A stretch of 64,000 nt of DNA from Cyclina sinensis. Lineage: Eukaryota; Mollusca; Bivalvia; Venerida; Veneridae. Made by a program: the position numbers and the translations under genes. The stretch lies in assembly GCA_012932295.1 (NCBI GenBank), contig JAAONU010000019.1:24375908-24439907 (forward strand). The letters run 5' to 3'. The notes beneath the pieces are model-generated. The model did no database searches and was not told the origin of the DNA. It saw only the letters and a program-made list of their open reading frames with translations. Shown in pieces: positions 36,331 through 48,142 of this stretch. Within the stretch, counting starts at the first letter, position 1, and the number at the start of each line of letters is the position of its first letter.

Positions 36331-37400
36331 CTATTTTTTTTTTGTCGGAGTATAACTTTTAAGTATATTGATGTGAAGTTTAAAACAAAGATAGCTGGCG
36401 ACAAGGAGAAGAGTACTGCCTAAGAAGCATAACTCTACACTAACCTGCTTTTGAGTAATCTTCCCTTGTTTAATTTCTATAATGAATTTTGCCCCGGAGC
36501 ATAACTTGAACACTATGATAGGCATTGTCTTGAAACTGAAGAGAAAGATAGATGGTAAGAAGTAGACGTGCAGTGCTTAAGAAACATAACTCTGCCTGGT
36601 CAAATTATTGAATAATCTCCCATCTTACAAATTTTTGACTGGAGCATAATTATTTTTTAAACTATAATAATAATAATCATAATGATATCCTTAGTTTTCG
36701 AAGGTTACAGGTTAAGACATTCAATATAATTAAAACTCTTATTTACAACATGGCCTTCTGAAATATAAACAAATAATAACACAATCAAAAGAATACTACA
36801 AGACTAAACTTTTAAAATTATGTGTAACTGAGAATGAATTGAAGGAACTATTAAGTGAACTGAAGTGAAACTTAAAATAAAGATAGCTGGTGAAAAGGAA
36901 AAGTGCAGTGCTTAAAAAGTAGTGCACAAAAATGGGACAAGTTAGATGTTTGGTTCTTGTGCATTGCACTTCTGCATTTGAAGGAACCTTAAGCTACAGC
37001 CATTATCCATTATCTCTTGATGGTAATGGTGATAATTATGATACTGAAACATTGTTTGTTCTGTTAAGTAACAAAATAACATGAATTTCATAGAATAACA
37101 TGCTTGAACAGAATAACAAATCAGTGATACTTGTAATATCAATTTTAATAATAAACTGTGACCATGCTTTGATTACTTTAATATAATTCAACATAAAGAC
37201 CAGGTGAAATACAGTCACTTATTACTATGCTTCTGATCTGTCATACATGTATAGGTAATACATTAAGATGAGGTTAAGCAATCTAAATATTTATAAGGGT
37301 TTCCTGTTCATATTCATTGCAAGTATAATGGTCCTATATTATAATGCACACTTCGGTAATAGGTTCTATTACTGTACCATATACTAACAGTATATTTTAG
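36331..37400. other. unit 2 distal spacer, no gene
   Basis: It aligns with 48,264-48,690 and, after about 37,100, with 26,580-26,880. A roughly 190 bp insert at about 36,660-36,855, starting with TAATAATAATAATC, is absent from unit 3. Short open frames are not conserved. Confidence 0.6.
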
Positions 37401-38064
37401 ACAATATTATTTAAAAAATTATACAGTGTAACACTGAACTGAACAACAGGAAATAGTGAATTAGCAGTTCGTTGATATTTCAGTGCTTTTTCATGCCTTG
37501 TATCAATACTTGTAATGACATAATGAAAAATGCTCTGTAAAATGTTATAATAATAAGGTGGGTGATGTGGTGTTTCCTTTTTAAATAGAGCGTTTTGTTT
37601 TTGTTTTGTTTTTTGTACACATAGCATTTGCACTAAGTATCTCTAATGGTTTACAGAGGAAGTATTATGTTTGTTACAAATTAAAAGACCAGGTGTTGAG
37701 CTAGCAAATGTACAGTACAAGGTCATTTCAAGATATCTGCAGGTTGATTTTCTAAATGCCATCTAATTCTTTCAGATATTTCGATGTGGGTAAAGTTGAA
37801 GGGGAATAAATTTTCATATAAGTAAATCACTCAATGTTGAAACGCTACTTAGAGCCACATATGTCATTCCACCTTGGAAGATGTGACAGATATATCTATG
37901 CATGCTGTCTTTAATGTCTGACACGTTATGTATTGTTACACCAAAAGATATAGCCAGGGGTAGTTGTGTCCGCTAGACCATAATTCTTGTTTTTTGCACA
38001 ATTAATTGGGCTGTTATTGGTTTTATTTTAATTGGTGTATGCCCGTTTTCTTTGTGTATTGTCC

Positions 38065-38460
38065 CTACTTTTGGATTCTTGACTGTATCATCTGAATGTC
38101 GTTTTCTGTTTGGCTACCTACTCGTACTCTATTTAATAGTGATGAACAACAACAAAATAAAATGAACAGCAGTAATTTTCTTCGCCATGTTAACAAATCT
38201 GGCCTATATAATAATGCAATTTTATATGAATGTCGAAGTTGTAAGCTCAGATTAAGTTTACAGGAGCTTAAATGATATATTTGTGAAACAAATAATTCCA
38301 ATTGCCACTAAATATACAAAAAAGTCAAACAATATTGACATGAAAACCGATTTGCAGCATTATCTCCTTTGACTCTACTATTCTGGCACCTGCTATGTAC
38401 AGAGTATTTACGATAACCCGCAATGATTTTGTTGTCCTTAATCATCTTTACAAAACGTTA
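38065..38460 (-). pseudogene. PIF1-like helicase fragment of a Helitron (tentative)
   Basis: An insert absent from the corresponding site in unit 1 (near 27,590) contains, on the minus strand, SLLNRVRVGSQTENDIQMIQ. This resembles the LLNRVR.G..TE.DI segment of PIF1-type helicases in animal Helitrons. The rest is broken. If right, it and the nuclease fragment at 35.3 kb are both Helitron debris, but they lie on opposite strands and 2.3 kb apart. Confidence 0.4.
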
Positions 38461-38689
38461 CTGTCAAATAAGACAAACTCAGTCTGCAGATTGCGAGGTG
38501 TCGCTTCTCTCAGAGGAACAACACATACATGAGGCGATTTACAAATTGAATCAGATTTCAATGAAAATATGAACGTTCAATACTTATGTTTGTCTAATGA
38601 AAAAACGTATACAAAAATTAAACCCCTCTATCTTTAGAAGTTTATTCATGTGACCCCTCAAAGAAAGAACCTTAAACAACGTTCCTACC

Positions 38690-39320
38690 CTCGTATGTTA
38701 AAACATTAAAAAGTCATTTTTGTAACCGGAATATATATTTATTTCTGAATAGGACATTCTGATTTCGTATTTATAGAATTCTCTTTCGTCCTCTGACATT
38801 AAGAAATGGTTTTAATGAATACAAAATATCCTTTTTCTGTATGTCTAAGAAACTGAATTTTTGACACAGAATTCAAATTTTTATTCTAACTGAGCTTATA
38901 GAACTTGTGAAATACGTATGTTATAAATGAACTTGTAGTACCTGGCATACTAATATACAGACTTCATTAATGAACGTCTAGCACATGTCATATATTTATG
39001 TGTGTTATGGAGAAGGCTTTAGCATTTGGAACATATAGTTGTCATAAATGAACTTCTAGCACCTGGCATTTACAGATGCCATAAATCAACTTGCACCTCG
39101 TATATACAGATGTCATTAATGAACGTCTAGCACCTGTCATATATTTATGTGTATTATGCAGAAGGCTTTGGTATTTGAAATACACAGTTGTCATAAATGA
39201 ACTTTTAGCACTGGATATATGCAGATGTCATAATTGTACTTGTCATATAAAGATGCTATAAATAAAATTCGTATAAATGTGTTATATATAAGGCTGAGGA
39301 TTCATTTCTATTGATATTTT
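38690..39320. repeat. relic of the tRNA-Phe array spacer, end of unit 2
   Basis: It is colinear with 27,800-28,450: the same array-derived spacer, with minisatellite copies from about 38,920 (TTATAAATGAACTTGTAGTA) to 39,260. Confidence 0.82.
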
Positions 39321-39509
39321 GAAATAAAAGTGTAAAATATATTATTTATTGCTACATCTTAAATTTTTGGTCATGTTTATTTCTGTCGAATTGAAAGAGT
39401 GCTTGCTATTGCTATCGTTTCGTCAGGAAACAACTGCTGTAGTAATTGGAAATCGTCAGGAATGTTAGGCGAAACAAGAAAAAGTATCAGCCGCCGAACA
39501 TTCCATCCG

Positions 39510-39571
39510 TGCCGGAACCTGGGGGCCTTTAGATCTTCAGTCTAACGCTCTTCCAACTGAGCTACTCCGGT
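39510..39571 (-). pseudogene. truncated tRNA-Phe relic between units 2 and 3
   Basis: The acceptor, D and GAA anticodon arms are recognisable, but 11 or so bases of the T arm are deleted (the plus strand jumps from GGAACCT to GGGGGCC) and the first base is A instead of G. The B box is gone, so it is not transcribable. Confidence 0.85.
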
Positions 39572-39902
39572 TGATATTTACTGTGTGATTGCAGACAGGT
39601 TTGACAGCCTACCACCGCTTATCAACAGATACCAGGACGTTTGAGATGTAAGAAATAATGTTTTCTGAATACAAAATATCCTGTCCATTGATGTGAAGAT
39701 CTTAATCAATGACATGACTAAAATTCCAAATTTTATTCTCGATGAGCTTCTATCACCTGTCACATACGTATGTCATAATTGAACTACTAGTTACTCGCAT
39801 ACTAGTGTACAGATGACATTAACCATCAGCTGGTATACACAGATGTCATAAATTAACTAAGTCAACATTTTTCTTTTTGCAATTTTATTTCGGCATGCAT
39901 TG

Positions 39903-40182
39903 CAGGGGCGTATCCAGGATTTCAGGTTGGGGGAGCGGGCGCAAAATGTTCGGCCCAATTTGTGTCCGTTTTCTACCTCATTTCAATGGTTGTGGTTATA
40001 CTAGAGCATACTGATTTGGCAATATCACATGGGCCTCTGATTATTCAATTCTATGTTGAACAATAAAGTATACATTATTTAAAGACATATTCAAAATAGA
40101 CCTACAATAACACCTATGGTCTGGGAATTATTTTTTTTGGATGGGGGTGCGCGCTGGGTGCGCCCCCCTCTGGATCTGCTAG
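39903..40182. mobile_element. 280 bp MITE in unit 3
   Basis: It is the same element at the same site as in unit 2, with TGCATTG on both sides (39,896-39,902 and 40,183-40,189). The left end reads CAGGGGCGTATCCAGGATTT. Equal length and equal position show it was inherited through the duplication rather than inserted twice. Confidence 0.8.
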
Positions 40183-40940
40183 TGCATTGGGCTACTTAGT
40201 CTTACTTTGTGAAATCCTCAACTTTCTTAAGGCAGTGTTTGAACGCGCATGCGGCGTACGTGCGTGTATGTGTTGCTGGTGGATCTTGTTTGATTCATGC
40301 CATTATAAAAGTTTTTCCTTCTCTTCTGTTGCTTCAGTATGATTGTGGCTATGGGTATACAAATCTTGGGATCTACAGTGAAATGAGTGAAATTAAGAAT
40401 TCATCATAAAAAATCACTGATTGCTTGACACAAGTACTCTCGTTCAATTTTTAGTACCCTGGCTATGACAACTGGAATATTCTTACCTTTAAGGACATTT
40501 TTGTTAGGGCGTTTTAACAATAGACGGAAGCACTGCCGACATTAACATATTAAATGTTCCTTGTTTCGGTGCTGCTAACAGTTTCAAAGACTTAAAATTA
40601 AGCTTGAATATAAGTTTCGGTATGTTATATAACATTGGGATATGCACTCCCTTCTGATCTTGTAAAAAAAAAACCCGTTTCTGCTAATAACCAGCATGTC
40701 CATGTAATGTCCACTGACACTTCTGAACGAATATTAACCTCCTAAACAAATATCTTTTGCAAACTGGATACACGTCTACTTAGAAGTAAGAATTAAGCAA
40801 AATGCTATATTGCATTTTCCTTACTAAGATAAATGGGAATACCATTTACTATTCATCTACTCTTATTTTGGTAAAAAGCTAGATTCTCTTAATAATTGTA
40901 ATAATGCAATAAACCACTTTATATTCATCTATTTCTTGTT

Positions 40941-43370
40941 CTATTTACATGAAAATACCATCAGTTCATCAGAGTCATGACACGAAACAAAAAGTCTCGA
41001 CTGAACCCTGTCAAAGAAAACTCCACATGGTTTCTTAATCCCATCTGATTTTCCCAGGAGTACTTCAACCTTCTGATCGTTTGGTGATACTTGAGCAACA
41101 GTGTTACTGCTATATCCACAAACTAACACTCGGCCCTTACCATCTGTACAAATTCCTTTTGGTTCTTTCAAATACCTGTGACTGAAAGTGTTGACTACGT
41201 TACCAGTCAAGTCCAAGCATGGTTACCTTGTTACTATTCCGGCAGGTGACTAGAAGATGTTGATCGTCATCACTTACTGTGATATAAAACGGTACTGAAA
41301 ACAGATTTTGTTGCCCAAGTGTAATAGTACGCTGTAGTTTTCCTTCGTTGTTATATACTACTATACAACCTGATGACGAATCAAAGATATCTCCACAACA
41401 TCCAAATAATGTGTCACCAATATAAGCAATTCCTCTACAAAAATTATCTGTAGTAAATGATTTCTCCAGTTCCAGTTTCTTTTCAACTGAAACAAATTGT
41501 ATTTTCCTGCTCCACAACAGGGACACGGCTACTTCATCAGGCCCAGCAGTACATACACTATGTGGGCTACCCTCCAGTCTTAAAGAGTCCAGCAGTGTAA
41601 GTGTCTGGTCTAGTCTCTTAAGTTTCTTGTCATTACAGTTTGTGACAAGGAAAGTGCCGTCTGGTAACTGACATATGCTGCGTATGTCATGCATTCTGGA
41701 ACCAGATCTTTCATGAAGATCAATCTTCTCGATGAGTTGTGCTTTAATAAGGCTACCACAATCCGTTTGCTTTTGTGTGGGTGTAGCTGTTACGACTGAG
41801 GGTGCCAATTTAGGCATGGAGGACATTTTAGATTGAACCTCTGGAAGGTTTGTGCTTGAAAATGACCCGAACGATTTTAATGAAGATAAGAAGGCCTCAA
41901 TATTCTTGCTGACTTTAAAATAAATGCCAGGTGTTTGGTCATTCTTTGGAAGATGATGAAGTTTATCACCTGAGTCGTTCAAAAAATGATGCCCAGCTTT
42001 AACTTTCACAAAAAGATCGCATTCATTTTCTCCCTTAAATGTTTCCAGCTGCTTGAGAATTTCCACGGCCTTTGACTTTGTTTCTTCAAGATACGCTTTG
42101 TCACTGTTGATGTCACGTAAGATCATATTTGCTCTGTGATCAAGATCGTCTAGACTGTTTTTCTCAATGTCATCTAGGTTCTTGTTGATCTTCCTCCGAA
42201 ATTCTTCAATGGTTTGCTTCGCACGCTGTTTGTCTTTTGCGATTCGGCTAATATCTTCTTTACGGTTGTTCATCACCTTGTCTAGACTGGAGATCAGCGC
42301 TTTGAGTTCCGATTTGATGTTTTCATACTCCTTGCTTCGCCGTATACCCTTTGCGGCTTCGGGCAGGTGTTGCGTTTCAACACAAACACTGAAATATGAA
42401 CATTCAATTGGGTATACTCTGAAAATAATCTGATGATATATTTCATATGTTTTTTTATTCATTTATTTATTTTGAGGCAATAATGAAAGTGTCCATATGT
42501 AGTAAATCGGTATCCACCAAAAACATGCACGACAAAAACTCGCTATAGAAAGATTACTAGATAAATGCAATCACTTTAACTCTTGTACATAAAATATTTG
42601 ACTATCACCTTGGCATTAGATAATGATTCGTCAGATACTATACGCATTTATATGATTTGAAGGTAATGGAAAGTTTTGCCGGTATGCGCTGGTATCATAA
42701 CTGAATTATAAGGTAAATACTCAATAACCAATGAACATATTAGAAAATCCAAAAAATAAAAACTTTCAAGGTTGGTAATATTTGTATTCATATCTAACAG
42801 TAAACTGAATGACAACAATATAAAATCATACAAAATAAGTATTACTACGAATAATAGAAAGAAATACGTTCTGTTAGAGTTCATCTCAAGGAGCATTGAA
42901 TGAAATAGAAAACTGCATTTTATCATTCCCTTAGAAGACGTTTTAAAAATTCCAACGATTTATTCAAAGGTCAATAAACGCTTTGGCAAACCTTAAGTTT
43001 GTCGCGATTATTTCTGTTAAATTACCTGTGATCAAGCGCCTTGCAGACGCTACAACAGACGACATTATGTTTGCTGCAGAAGATATTTATCAACTCTCCA
43101 GTGTGTCTCTTACAACGGGTAGTCGGTAACGACAGAAGCGGAATTTTCACGTTGACAAACTGGCTCTGATCCAGCAATCTGTGTCGTTTGTTCAGAGGAT
43201 ATTTGTCGTGGTTCTTTAAACATGGATCACAAAGGATAAACAAAACAGTCTTCACAATATCTGACGGCTTCCATGTTTCTGTCTTCTTGTTTACATAACG
43301 AACACGTAAAATCGTAAAAGGGCTCGTGTCCACCTTCAAGCGTCTTTGAATAATTACCAGCAACCGCCAT
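40941..43370 (-). CDS. B-box/coiled-coil/propeller gene C (TRIM-like, no RING), frame-disrupted
   Basis: Exon 1 is 43,370-43,026 and exon 2 is 42,388-40,941. The layout matches gene B: MAVAGNYSK start, two B-boxes, SVCVETQHLPEAAKGI across the splice junction in the correct frame, coiled coil, propeller, VFSCK-stop. There are two one-base insertions relative to the other copies: near 43,235 (in the first B-box, CFVYLCDPC) and near 41,214 (in KVTMLDLTGN). Exon 2 is open across about 1.17 kb up to the second insertion. The propeller is over 95 percent identical to gene B by eye. Confidence 0.82.
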
Positions 43371-44816
43371 GTCAAATTGACTGAAGTAAATCCGTTTCAA
43401 ACTGAATTTTGCATCATATTGTCATCTTGTCACAAGCAGACTAAATCCGTTTCTCAAGATAAAATGTTATCGCAAAACATGATCTATGTTAAATTGTTAG
43501 TCCTCCGCGCTCAAATGTCAATTTTCGAATTGTCCTATCGCAAAACATGATCTATGTTAAATTGTTTTCCTTCGCGCTCAAAGGTCAATTTTCGAATTGT
43601 CTTGTCTGAGTAATATGAAATAGTTCGTACGTCAGCTTTTAGTGCGGAAGTAGCTGGTTAATTGTGTTATACTCTTATTTAACTGAATGCAAATTATTTT
43701 GCGACCGAAACCAAAACTGTTGTGTTCAGTTTCGAATCCTCGACAATATCAATAAAACAATTATATGATGAGTGAAAGATGACTAAATTTGATTTTACTT
43801 GTCTTCACTGACGGACGGATGGACAGTCGTAATGGTTTGTTGACTGACTGACGGACAGATAGATAGACAGTCTGGTCGAAGGAGTAATCAGAGTAACGTG
43901 TAGTGTAACGTGTATGTGTCAGTGTGTAAGCTATAAATATAAAATGGGTGCATCAATATCAGTTTCAATTTAATATCATTTCCACGACGAAATATTTAAA
44001 GAATGAGTTACTTTTGAATTGGTCGTAACAATGTTCCAATATGATATTCAAGTTCATTTTCTTATTTTGAAAGAAACGCTCATAACTGCTACGCCCTTTG
44101 ATTTTGTGACTTAAAAGTAATATTGTGTTCTTGTTTTTCTCTCTTTTAGGAAAATGGACTTTCAGTAGCTATCATGTGACTTAACTTCTTGTAACTGTTT
44201 TAATAAATCTAGGTTAGTTAAACTCATTTGACCCAGTACATGTAGATAAACTGTTTTATTGTTTCATGACTGTTTATTCTGTATATAAAAAATGCATAGT
44301 TAACAATTCACTTAATTTAAATTTACGCAGTTGGCAAATGAAAATTAAAAAATTACAAAAAAAAAGATTTTTTTTTTAAAGTAGTTCGGCAAAAACAGTG
44401 AAGATAAAAATGGTATTCCACAGTTTTAAAACGGTGGATTATCAATTTTATTTCACTGAGGAAACTCTATAATTCACTGAAAAACATAAAATAAATGTTT
44501 ATTTTCAACACTAACTGTGACGAATAATGGAACTGAAAATACACATTATGGTGCACGTGCAAAAGTACGTTTTGGTATTCATGCGTCGTTGTATACTTCT
44601 GTACAAAAAGATGTCTCCAAAACATACAAGTAATTCATTCATCACCAGTATAAACAATTCCGTATCAGAAATTCCCTACAGTGATTTCGTGAGTGTCCGT
44701 TTCTTTCCAACAGAAACAAACTGAATTTTCTTGATCCACAACAAGGACACAGCTACCTGACCAGAACCAGCAATACAGACAATATGAAGACTACTCAGTT
44801 GTACAGAACCAGAAGT

Positions 44817-47016
44817 TTAAAGGTCATGTGACACAAATTTGTGACCTCGATATATTCATATGAGCGAAAAATATATATCTATGACAGTTTAACAAAATTC
44901 CGCAGGTAATTTTCAACTTAAAGATGTTTTTATAGCAAATTAAAATCCATATTTTACGCACTTGGTCGCACGCACCTGTCACGCACGAAACCGGAAGTGA
45001 CGCACATTTATCCCTTGTCATTTGACACAGCTGCCTGGTCTGTTAACAAAAACTTCAAAATTATGGTGGAAAGTGAAAATGTAAAGTGGAAATATTTTTA
45101 AAAAATGAACAAATTAAGCTAACATCATAAATATACATTGAAGATTGTTTCAATAAATCATTTGAAATTTTGATGGAATTACGAAGCCAATGAGAAAAAT
45201 TTATATAGAGGCTAGTTTAATTAGGGTTATAGAATTAAAAGATACATCAGTGAAAATATCTAGAGATACATTGTATTTTCCAATTAACTGATCCAAAGAG
45301 ATTTTGAACATGCTCATTTTTATCCCATCCAGTTTTTTTGGAAGACTTGATTAGCTAACCCCAGTCGAGAGATTTTCCCCATAAAAACGTTCACAGTGAT
45401 GTGCTGCTTATTTGTCTGTGATCTATTTCGCCTGAGGTACGTGTAAGAAATCTTTTACTAAATCAATGATTTTTTTCATCATAAATACGTATCTTTTTAT
45501 TTTGCTTATTCTTTCTAGATTTTTTTAAACAAAACAATAATAATCAAAGAACAAATAATATGGTAAGAAGAAGCTTTAAAACTATGGTAAAATTATAACA
45601 CAAACACATTTTGTTTTTAATTGTTCACATTTAAAAGTTGAATGATTTTTATTTTCATCATAAATAGGTCTATTATATTTAATTATCTTATTAAAATATT
45701 TAACTGCATGGAAGCTTCTTAAGTAAAAATCATTGAGACATGCTAATTGGAAACAACTATTACATAATGTTTTCACAAGTGTGACTGAATCAATTTGTAA
45801 GATCACTTGCCATAAATTTTTGTTAAATGTCTCAACTTAAACATAGATTGGGTCATAAAAAAGTTAATTGCTTTGTTTTGACAGCTATGCAGAATATACA
45901 AGAGTCCCATTTGAGTAGGTTAATTTGCATAAATCCCACAGTATCAGAAGTGGTTTATCTATCTTTGACATAGGAGCGGTTGTGGTCCAGTGGTAACGCG
46001 CTGGACTGGTAAAGCAGGGGTCCCGAGTTCGATCCCCCGCTCCTCCACTAACATTACTAATAGTCTTTCGGATGAGACTTTAAACCGAGGTCCCATGTAT
46101 CAGTGCTATACAATGAGCATGTAAAAGAACCAGGGGTATCTCTGGAATGGGATGCTTTCTGTATCTTGCACTACTCCCACAACATAAAATAACTCTTTAT
46201 GGGGCGTCTGTCATATGGGCAACTGGTACCGACGATAAATAAGCTCAAATTGATAGATTTGACATTTCACTGTATATTAATTTATAAGCAGACACAAATA
46301 TCTGTTTTAAGGACATGCCATATTATTATTTTTCGAACAATATCCCATCGTGAAAATACAATGTACGTGGAATTCCATTCCTGTGAAACAAATGTTAACA
46401 CACTAGGACACCTAAATTCACTTTAATTTTACTACACTTAAATGACAAAGAATTTGTTTATGACGTAATCATTAAGTGAGGAAGTGTTACAAAACATGTT
46501 AAAACGTGGAGGAGAAAGTTTTATTTAGAATCACAACTTGAAAGAAATTGGAATATTTATAAACTACATTCTCTGCTAAGGCAAAATTACAACCTGTTCT
46601 CCGGGCACAAAGTTTGACTTTAAATAATAATAATAATAAAATAATAATTTGAATAAAAATCGAGAAGTTATCACATTATCTATAATTTACAATTTATAGC
46701 ATGTTATTTGTAAAGTGTACCTTTATTGTGTTTCTTACACTTGTGGTTTAGTGGGGTTTTTTTGCATTTAAAGGCGGATGTGTTATGAGCAGTGTAATTC
46801 TGCACTACTGCCTCGTACAGTAGGGATAAATCTACGTCACAGCCAAAAATGCGGCGGAAACTACCAATGTCGAAACGGAAACAGCTGATCATCAAAACAC
46901 GTTCTTTCTAATTAAAAGCAATATTTTCATAATTTCGTAATTAAACCATTTTAATCAGTACATTATGATTATTTTGAATAGACAAAGTTGCTATAGTCGT
47001 GTCACATGACCTTTAA
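44817..47016. mobile_element. 2.19 kb TTAA-flanked DNA transposon, non-autonomous
   Basis: The element is 44,821-47,012, with perfect 14 bp inverted termini AGGTCATGTGACAC / GTGTCACATGACCT and a TTAA duplication on each side (44,817-44,820 and 47,013-47,016). Units 1 and 2 show the uninterrupted sequence AGAAGTTTAAGAGACTT at the same position (25,201 and 33,970 regions). TTAA targets are used by piggyBac-like and Kolobok-like families; no transposase is left, so the family is open. It is the youngest event I can place in the triplicated region, and it carries a SINE. Confidence 0.88.
45973..46205 (+). mobile_element. tRNA-derived SINE inside the TTAA element
   Basis: The 5' part looks like a tRNA: A box TGGTCCAGTGGTAACG (about 45,983) and B box GAGTTCGATCC (46,025-46,035), but the stems do not fold properly and no CCA-adjacent acceptor pairs. 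It continues into TTTCGGATGAGACTTTAAAC and GAGGTCCCATGTATCAGTGC, a central-domain type I associate with invertebrate SINEs, and ends near 46,205. The right border is approximate. Confidence 0.7.
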
Positions 47017-48040
47017 GAGACTTATCTGTTTATCATTATTCCAGTCAGTGAAAAACTTTCCTTTACATCAATCTTCTCAATGATTTGTGCTTTGAAGGAC
47101 ATTTCAGGTTCATTGTTATCGATGGTAGAGCTTACAAATGACCCGAACGATGTTAAAGAAGAGAATTCAATATCCTTGTTGATTTTAAAATGAATGGTAA
47201 GAAACCCTGAAATGTACTGAAATGTGAAATAATCATGATTAAAGGGGTATATGATGAAATAGTGACAATGAATTTTATTGACTCATTTTCTGTAAAAAAG
47301 AAAATAATTGATTGAAGAAAAATATATGTTCAACTGTTTTCTGCAGCCAAACAGACACCATATAAGAGCACACCCATTTGTAATAAATCGTTACAACAAA
47401 ACTGTACAACAAAAACTGTCAACAGAAAGACTAAGATTCTATTATCGATGCACTCAATTATTTGCTTTACCTTGACATCGGGTAATTTCCTTGCATATCA
47501 TTCTTATCTATATAATTTGCTCTAAAGTTAATGTTAACTGTGATTTATAAAACACATATACTCAGTAAATATTGTTCATAGTAAGAAAGAAAGCCAAAAA
47601 CTTTCAAGACTGGTATAATTTATCTTAGTATCGGATAGTACAGTGAATGTCGCCGCTATAAAATAGGTACTTGTTATACAAGAATTACTACGGAGAAAAG
47701 TTACAGTACAGCTACTTATATTAACAGTTTTAAGCTTTTAACAGTTTGACACTTTGAAAGCGTTCATCTGAAGAACCACTGAATAAACGGAACAGACAAA
47801 TTGAATTGTTCTCAAAAGTTTGTCGAGATTACATAACAGATTGATTATCTGAGATCAGACGCCTTTCAGACACTACAGCAGACGATATTATGATCGCCGC
47901 AGGAGATATTTTTCAACTCTCCAGTCTGTTTTTCACAACTATTCGTCGGAAATGACACTAGCGGACTTTTGTTCACTTTGACAGCATGGCTCTGATCCAA
48001 AATTCTGTGCCAGTCGAAGGAAGGCCGTATTTTGGGAAAC

Positions 48041-48142
48041 TCCGTGGCGGGCGGGCGGGCGACGAACAGACCTGGTCCGGAACATATCTCTGTTGCGGGC
48101 GGGCGGCGAACAGACCTGGTCCGGAACATATCCCTGTTGCTA
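48041..48142. repeat. 45 bp GC-rich tandem duplication
   Basis: CGGGCGGGCGGGCGACGAAC, then AGACCTGGTCCGGAACATAT, is followed by CTCTGTTG and repeated once about 45 bp later. It is far more GC-rich than its surroundings and is absent from the matching place in unit 1 (26,510), so it arose in unit 3. Confidence 0.8.

Larger units (their letters stand above)
28830..39769. repeat. triplicated segment, unit 2 (about 10.9 kb)
   Basis: It is colinear with units 1 and 3. It carries B-box gene B, degenerate copy E and the second tRNA-Phe relic. The extra length comes from insertions: the shared MITE at 28,963-29,242, the nuclease-domain fragment at about 35,166-36,330, a roughly 190 bp insert near 36,660-36,855 and the helicase-like fragment at about 38,065-38,460. 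Confidence 0.9.
44700..48130 (-). pseudogene. degenerate B-box/propeller paralog F, split by a transposon
   Basis: Exon 2 remnants lie at 44,700-44,816 and 47,017-47,230 and an exon 1 remnant at about 47,860-48,020, colinear with copy D. The 2.2 kb between the first two parts is a TTAA-flanked element. The B-box remnant runs into a GC-rich duplicated stretch. Confidence 0.75.

Noticed and set aside
45973..46047. functional tRNA call on the SINE head
   Set aside because: A and B boxes are good, but the acceptor and T stems cannot be paired, and a SINE body follows directly.
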